The notes under the pieces are model-generated. The model worked only from the letters and a program-made list of their open reading frames with translations, was not told the origin of the DNA and ran no database searches. 9,676 nt of DNA from Pontiella sp. (lineage in GTDB: Bacteria; Verrucomicrobiota; Kiritimatiellia; Kiritimatiellales; Pontiellaceae), in contig JAOZKS010000082.1 of the NCBI GenBank assembly GCA_029935255.1, positions 1-9,676 of the forward strand. The letters are read 5' to 3'. The position numbers were made by a program, and so were the translations under genes. Shown here one piece after another: positions 6,163 through 9,676 of the stretch (its first letter is position 1; each line of letters opens with the position of its first letter).

Positions 6163-6510
6163 CTACTCCTCTTCTTTCTCGATGGTGCCGTGGGTTTTCC
6201 ATTCATCGATGCGGGTGAGCAGCCAGAGGGAGACGCCGGAGCGGTAGGCCGCGCGGGCAATCATGTGAGCTGCAACGGGAGCGGTGAGCAGGAAGAAGGC
6301 GATGACAAGCAGCCCGCGCGAAGTGACGGTGATGGTGTGGAAGTGGATCATCAACCCAATGGTGATGGAGCTGACTCCGACGGTTCCGACTTTGGTGGCG
6401 GCGTGCATGCGGATAAAGAGGTCGGGCATGCGTAATACGCCAGCGGCGGCAACGATGGAGAGAACGCCACCGAGCAACAGGAAAACGCAGGTGAGGATTT
6501 CGTAGATCAT
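6163..6510 (-). CDS. mrpG: Na+/H+ antiporter subunit MrpG (MnhG)
   Basis: The protein has 115 residues and three hydrophobic segments (about 4-26, 41-58 and 66-86). It is the last subunit of the Mrp antiporter in the cytoplasmic membrane, needed for assembly and activity of the complex. The motif AAGVLRMPDLFIRMHAATK (22-40), followed by VGTVGV, is diagnostic of the PhaG/MnhG family. The charged tail (EKEEE) is cytoplasmic in the family. The ATG at 6510 is preceded by GGGAGG with 6-nt spacing and overlaps the mrpF stop by ATGA. The open frame continues upstream to 6759, but that part is an arginine/histidine-rich shadow of mrpF and is left out. Stop codon TAG at 6163-6165. Confidence 0.93.
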   Translation of the reverse strand: MIYEILTCVFLLLGGVLSIVAAAGVLRMPDLFIRMHAATKVGTVGVSSITIGLMIHFHTITVTSRGLLVIAFFLLTAPVAAHMIARAAYRSGVSLWLLTRIDEWKTHGTIEKEEE

Positions 6511-6773
6511 ACGGCACCTCCCTTGCGAATATAGAGCGCCAAGGCAACCGTGCCGACGAACGAGAGCAACGCAATGCTGATGGCGGCCGGAATGTAGTAG
6601 GCCGAGTTGGTCTGCACGCAGTGCGTCAAAATCATGGCGACGACGATGGTGGCGGCCATGTCGAGCGCGATCACTCGGTCGGGCAGGCTCGGCCCAATCA
6701 CCACGCGCACGAACGAGGCCCCGAAGGCGACGATGAGCATCAGCATAACGATGGGGCAAACGATCTCAATCAT
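6507..6773 (-). CDS. mrpF: Na+/H+ antiporter subunit MrpF (MnhF)
   Basis: A small membrane subunit of 88 residues with three predicted helices (about 4-25, 37-52 and 58-83). The conserved segment GPSLPDRVIALDM (27-39) with aspartates at 32 and 38 identifies the MrpF/PhaF family; these acidic residues lie in the conserved core of the family. The start ATG at 6773 is preceded by CTGGAG with 8-nt spacing and overlaps the mrpE stop by 4 nt. Its own stop overlaps the mrpG start by 4 nt. The tight overlaps support coupled translation and a fixed subunit ratio. The length is typical for the family. Confidence 0.94.
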   Translation of the reverse strand: MIEIVCPIVMLMLIVAFGASFVRVVIGPSLPDRVIALDMAATIVVAMILTHCVQTNSAYYIPAAISIALLSFVGTVALALYIRKGGAV

Positions 6774-7246
6774 CGCAACAACTCCAGCAGGCGGCGTTCG
6801 AGGCCGTCTTTGATTTCCCGGCGCAGGTCATCGGGGTTGGTGACATACATGGCGTGGATATAGAGTGTTTTCCGGTCTCTGGAAACATCGAGGCTCAGCG
6901 TGCCCGGCGTGAGCGATATAATATTGGCGAGCATGGTGATTTCCAGGTCGGTCTCGGCATCGAGCGGAATGCCGACCACTCCGGGACGCATCAACGGCAA
7001 CGGTTTGATGACATCGAGCGCCACGCGATACGAGGAGACGATGAGCTCCTTGGTGAAGAACAGGACGAAACGGATAAACTGCAGGGTCTTCTGAAAGTAG
7101 GATGATTTTTTCCCGGTGGAGGGATAGAGCACGACCAGCGCCGCGTAGCCGAGCACGAAGCCCAGCGTTAGGTTTCCAACGGAGACCTCGCCGGTCAGTA
7201 AGGCCCACAACAGGGAGATTAGAATGTTATAGATGAAAAGATCCAT
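6770..7246 (-). CDS. mrpE: Na+/H+ antiporter subunit MrpE (MnhE)
   Basis: This subunit has 158 residues, typical for MnhE/PhaE. The N-terminal part is membrane-bound (hydrophobic about 3-42, with further hydrophobic stretch 55-80), and the C-terminal half is a soluble domain with the family signature LANIISLTPGTLSLDV (106-121) preceded by VVGIPLD (90-96). The end is a charged helix (RREIKDGLERRLLELLR). The start ATG at 7246 is 3 nt after the mrpD stop and has a strong GGGGGAGG, spaced 7 nt, within the end of mrpD. It is the only subunit junction in the visible operon that does not overlap. In the known Mrp complex this subunit helps assembly; it is not homologous to complex I subunits. Confidence 0.94.
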   Translation of the reverse strand: MDLFIYNILISLLWALLTGEVSVGNLTLGFVLGYAALVVLYPSTGKKSSYFQKTLQFIRFVLFFTKELIVSSYRVALDVIKPLPLMRPGVVGIPLDAETDLEITMLANIISLTPGTLSLDVSRDRKTLYIHAMYVTNPDDLRREIKDGLERRLLELLR

Positions 7247-7249
7247 CGA

Positions 7250-8740
7250 TCAACCTCCCCCCAGTACGGCGTGGATATAACCCGCCGGGTTCATGAGCTG
7301 CGCGGCGGCATCCTGGGCGAGTGAAAAAACCGGGCCTGCAAAAACCCCGATGCAGACGGTCAGAATCGCCAGTACGGTCATCGGCATTAAAAACAGACGC
7401 CAGTCGGCGGGCTCTTTGCAAGGCAGCGCATCGGCGGGGGCGGCTTTCCAGAAGGCGGCGGCCCAGATTTTGGTCATGGAATACAGCGTCAGCAGGCTGA
7501 CGGCCAACGCCGTGGCCACAATCCACCACGCCTCGGCTTGCACCCCTGCAATGAGCAAGGCGAGCTTGGCGAAGAATCCAGAAAGCGGCGGAATTCCTGC
7601 GAGCGACATGGCGGGGATCATGAAGAGCATGGCTAGTCCCGGGCGGCTTTCATAGAGCCCGCCGAGCAGGTTCAGATCGTAGCTTCCCGTCAACCGCTTG
7701 ATGGCGCCGGCCACGAGGAAGAGGTTGGTCTTCACGATAATGTGGTGGATGAGATAGAAAATGGTGCCCGCCAGCGCGAGCGTCGTGAACAAGCCCAGCC
7801 CCATGATCATGTAGCCAATCTGACTGACGATGTGGAAGGAAAGGATCCGGCGGATTTCATGTTGCGATGCCGCGCCCAATACGCCCGTGAGCATCGTTAA
7901 TCCGGCGGCCACGAGCAGGAGCCCATGCGTGAAGGCGATGTCGTTGCAGAACACCAACGTAAACATTCGAATCAGGGCATAGACCCCGACCTTCGTGAGC
8001 AATCCGGAAAAAATGGCCGAGACGGCGGCGGGTGGCGTGGGATAGCTGGCGGGCAGCCAGAAGAAGAGCGGGAACATCCCCGCTTTGATTCCAAATCCAA
8101 GCATGAACATGACGGCCACCATCGTCACCAATCCACCGTGCCCCCCCTCCTGCACCACGACGGCCAACTGAGCCATATTCAACGTGCCGGCCATGCCGTA
8201 GAGGATCCCGACTCCCGCGAGGAACAACGCCGAGGAGAGCAGGTTCAGGGCAACATATTTGATGGATCCTTCGAGTTGTGCGGCTTCCCCGCCCAGCGCC
8301 AGCAGGATGAAGGAGGCGGTCAGCAATACTTCGAACCAGACGTAGAGGTTGAACAAGTCGCCCGCCACGAAGGCTCCATTCACCCCCATCATCATGATCA
8401 GCAGAAGCGGGAAGAACCCGAAGCGAGTGCGCCCTTGGTCCAGATCGAAGCAGGCATAGACTGAAACCGCCACGGCCATAAGACCACCGAGCACCAGCAT
8501 GATGGCCGAGAGCATATCCACCACGAGTGTGATCCCAAATGGGGCCGGCCAGTTCCCGACATTCATAACCGCAATCTCGCCGCCGCGTACCGACATCAAC
8601 AGGCCGATTGCAACGGTCAGCATCAGCGAAGAAAAGATCACCGCGAATACTTTCTGGGCAATGAGGTTCTTGCGGAAGAACATGCAGAGAATCGCCCCGG
8701 CCAGCGGGAGTATAATGGGAAGTACCGGAAGAAGAATCAT
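7250..8740 (-). CDS. mrpD: Na+/H+ antiporter subunit MrpD (MnhD), proton-translocating
   Basis: A 496-residue polytopic protein of the complex I NuoL/M/N-like Proton_antipo_M family, about 14 helices. The residues known to matter in Bacillus MrpD fall at the same numbers here: E137 in LYVWFEVLL and K219 in GFGIKAG. Other conserved polar residues of the proton channel are visible: K250 in LLTKVGVYALIR, H332-H333 and K337 in YLIHHIIVKTN, and K392 in GFFAKLAL. The length (~490-500) is normal for MrpD, and the order C-D-E supports D rather than the longer MrpA. The ATG at 8740 follows AAGGAG with 8-nt spacing and overlaps the mrpC stop by 4 nt. It is expected to drive ion exchange together with MrpA, whose end is seen at the edge of the window. 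All key residues are intact, so the pump should be active. Confidence 0.96.
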   Translation of the reverse strand: MILLPVLPIILPLAGAILCMFFRKNLIAQKVFAVIFSSLMLTVAIGLLMSVRGGEIAVMNVGNWPAPFGITLVVDMLSAIMLVLGGLMAVAVSVYACFDLDQGRTRFGFFPLLLIMMMGVNGAFVAGDLFNLYVWFEVLLTASFILLALGGEAAQLEGSIKYVALNLLSSALFLAGVGILYGMAGTLNMAQLAVVVQEGGHGGLVTMVAVMFMLGFGIKAGMFPLFFWLPASYPTPPAAVSAIFSGLLTKVGVYALIRMFTLVFCNDIAFTHGLLLVAAGLTMLTGVLGAASQHEIRRILSFHIVSQIGYMIMGLGLFTTLALAGTIFYLIHHIIVKTNLFLVAGAIKRLTGSYDLNLLGGLYESRPGLAMLFMIPAMSLAGIPPLSGFFAKLALLIAGVQAEAWWIVATALAVSLLTLYSMTKIWAAAFWKAAPADALPCKEPADWRLFLMPMTVLAILTVCIGVFAGPVFSLAQDAAAQLMNPAGYIHAVLGGG

Positions 8741-9084
8741 GTGTCGGTCTCCTTCATTTCATCCACATCGTCGGTTCCGACGACCTCGTAGGTACGCAGG
8801 AAGAGGACCAACGCGAAGGCGGTGACCGCAAAGCTGATCACAATCGCGGTGAGGATAAGGGCCTGCGGGAGCGGATCGGCGGGAACGGCGGCAAAAGCCT
8901 TTTTCCCTTCTTCAAGAATCGGCGCCCCCCCTTCCCGCAGTCCACCGGAGGTAAAGATGAGCAGGTTTGCACCGTGGCTGAGCAATCCCAGACCGATGAT
9001 CAACTGAATCAGGTTGCGGCGCATCATCAGATACAGCCCGCCCGCATAGAGCACTCCAATCACGATGGCAAGGGCAACTTCCAT
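8737..9084 (-). CDS. mrpC: Na+/H+ antiporter subunit MrpC (MnhC), NuoK-like
   Basis: This subunit has 115 residues and three hydrophobic segments (3-20, 26-46 and 74-97). RRNLIQLIIGLGLLSHGANLL (22-42) and DPLPQALILTAIVI (70-83) are the hallmarks of the MnhC/NuoK family. The C-terminal tail is acidic (TDDVDEMKETD). The ATG at 9084 shares one base with the mrpB stop (TAATG) and has GGAGG 4 nt ahead. The frame stays open to 9216, but the extra 44 residues are basic and unlike the family (shadow of mrpB), so the internal start is preferred. The gene overlaps mrpD by 4 nt. Confidence 0.94.
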   Translation of the reverse strand: MEVALAIVIGVLYAGGLYLMMRRNLIQLIIGLGLLSHGANLLIFTSGGLREGGAPILEEGKKAFAAVPADPLPQALILTAIVISFAVTAFALVLFLRTYEVVGTDDVDEMKETDT

Positions 9085-9500
9085 TATTCCTCCTCCGCCA
9101 GCAAAAAGACGAACGAGAGCAACACGCCGAGCACGACGAGATAGACCCCTATGTCGAAAACAACCGGCGTGCCAATCGCGATCGTCACGCCCGGGCGAAT
9201 GGGAACGTTCCACCACGTACCGGTCAGGAAGGCCTTCCCCGAAAGCAGCGGCGGAAGGCCGCTGATGAGCGCAATGGCAAGGCCGGTGGCGGTCACGGCA
9301 CGCGGATCGAACCGAAGTAGTTTGCGTGCAGAGGCCACATCGAACGAGAGTGCGTAGAGCGCAAAGGCCGAGCCAGCGATGAGCCCGCCCACAAATCCGC
9401 CGCCGGGATAGTGGTGGCCGCGCAGCAGCAGGTAGATCGAAAAAACCAGTAATGGCGGGAACATATAGCGCGTGGCCGTGCGCAGGATGATGGAGGTCAT
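9084..9500 (-). CDS. mrpB: Na+/H+ antiporter subunit MrpB (MnhB)
   Basis: A membrane subunit of 138 residues with four hydrophobic stretches (about 13-26, 35-53, 68-88 and 107-135). RGHHYPGGGFVGGLIAG (27-43) and GTPVVFDIGVYLVVLG (110-125) are diagnostic of the MnhB domain. The ATG at 9500 is preceded by AAGGAGG with 7-nt spacing, lying inside the end of mrpA, and overlaps the mrpA stop by 4 nt. Because MrpB is a separate gene here and not fused to MrpA, this is a seven-gene (group 1) type operon. It ends with AEEE and a TAA shared with the mrpC start. Confidence 0.95.
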   Translation of the reverse strand: MTSIILRTATRYMFPPLLVFSIYLLLRGHHYPGGGFVGGLIAGSAFALYALSFDVASARKLLRFDPRAVTATGLAIALISGLPPLLSGKAFLTGTWWNVPIRPGVTIAIGTPVVFDIGVYLVVLGVLLSFVFLLAEEE

Positions 9501-9676
9501 GTTTGGTCCTCCTTTTTCTTGGGCCGCAGTTTCAGCAAGGCCGTTGCACCGAGCGCGGCGATGGTGAGTACGGTGATTTCGCCCAGCGTATCCAAGGCGC
9601 GGAAGTCGACGAGGATCACGTTGACGACGTTGCGGCCGTGTGCCTGTTCATAGCTGTGTTCAAGATAGAAGTCGGT
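9497..9676 (-). CDS. mrpA: Na+/H+ antiporter subunit MrpA (MnhA), C-terminal fragment
   Basis: Only the last 59 codons are inside the window; the gene continues beyond 9676. The frame read from the edge contains HGRNVVNVILVDFRALDTL followed by GEITVLTIAALG, which is the well-conserved last transmembrane part of MrpA (the portion homologous to the MbhD/E-type or NuoJ-like region). The tail is basic (KLRPKKKEDQT). The TGA at 9497-9499 overlaps the mrpB ATG. MrpA is the largest subunit (normally ~770-800 aa) and carries the NuoL-like channel, which cannot be inspected here. Confidence 0.92.
   Translation of the reverse strand, partial: TDFYLEHSYEQAHGRNVVNVILVDFRALDTLGEITVLTIAALGATALLKLRPKKKEDQT

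Noticed and set aside
6145..6435. Plus-strand open frame beginning in the right arm of the palindrome
   Set aside because: It is antisense to mrpG, with an Asp/Gly-rich shadow composition and no ribosome binding site.
6511..6759. Upstream extension of the mrpG frame, giving a 198-residue protein
   Set aside because: The extra 83 residues are arginine/histidine-rich with no family match and coincide with mrpF in another frame; the ATG at 6510 has a good ribosome binding site and gives the normal MrpG length.
7925..8464. Plus-strand open frame of 179 codons opposite mrpD
   Set aside because: The translation is His/Gln/Glu-rich and repetitive, a typical shadow of a hydrophobic membrane gene on the opposite strand.
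9085..9216. Upstream extension of the mrpC frame by 44 residues
   Set aside because: The stretch is basic and unlike MnhC/NuoK proteins and lies inside mrpB; the ATG at 9084 has GGAGG just ahead.

Overview
The window suggests a moderately GC-rich, Gram-negative-type bacterium that relies on sodium or proton gradients. I would guess a member of the PVC superphylum, such as a Kiritimatiellota-like marine anaerobe, but this is only an impression from gene style and the antiporter/EIIA pairing; no rRNA or other phylogenetic marker is present.

Region 1 (1-3580, + strand) is the 3' end of an ABC transporter operon. The tail of an ATP-binding subunit overlaps by ATGA a very large (1087 aa) permease. 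The permease has a short ABC-2-like membrane part at its N-terminus, followed by about 850 residues predicted to be soluble. The last ~540 residues hold a clear tandem duplication of a ~255-aa helical, HEAT-like unit. This is the least ordinary gene in the window. By hand counts on sample lines it is also less GC-rich than its neighbours.

Region 2 (3581-3702) is a short convergent gap. It holds a 38-codon open stretch in frame with, and directly after, the permease stop codon, a 9-bp inverted repeat at the edges of that stretch, and a small GC hairpin followed by a T-run on the minus strand, a possible terminator.

Region 3 (3703-5852, - strand) is a two-gene operon: a stand-alone fructose-type PTS EIIA protein followed 5 nt later by a CPA2-family cation:proton antiporter. 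The antiporter carries a DD motif, as in the electrogenic NhaA/NapA type rather than the QD usually seen in KefB/C. A sigma70-like promoter lies upstream.

Region 4 (5853-6162) is a gene-free gap of about 310 bp. It contains the promoter for region 3, a small hairpin, and a striking 25-bp-stem near-perfect palindrome 13 nt past the end of the next operon.

Region 5 (6163-9676, - strand) is an Mrp/Mnh multisubunit Na+/H+ antiporter operon: the C-terminal end of MrpA, then complete MrpB, C, D, E, F and G. Neighbouring genes overlap by 1 to 4 nt or are 3 nt apart, and good Shine-Dalgarno sequences sit inside the preceding genes. Key MrpD residues (E137, K219) are intact. Regions 3 and 5 together form an ion-homeostasis locus with two unrelated antiporter types side by side.
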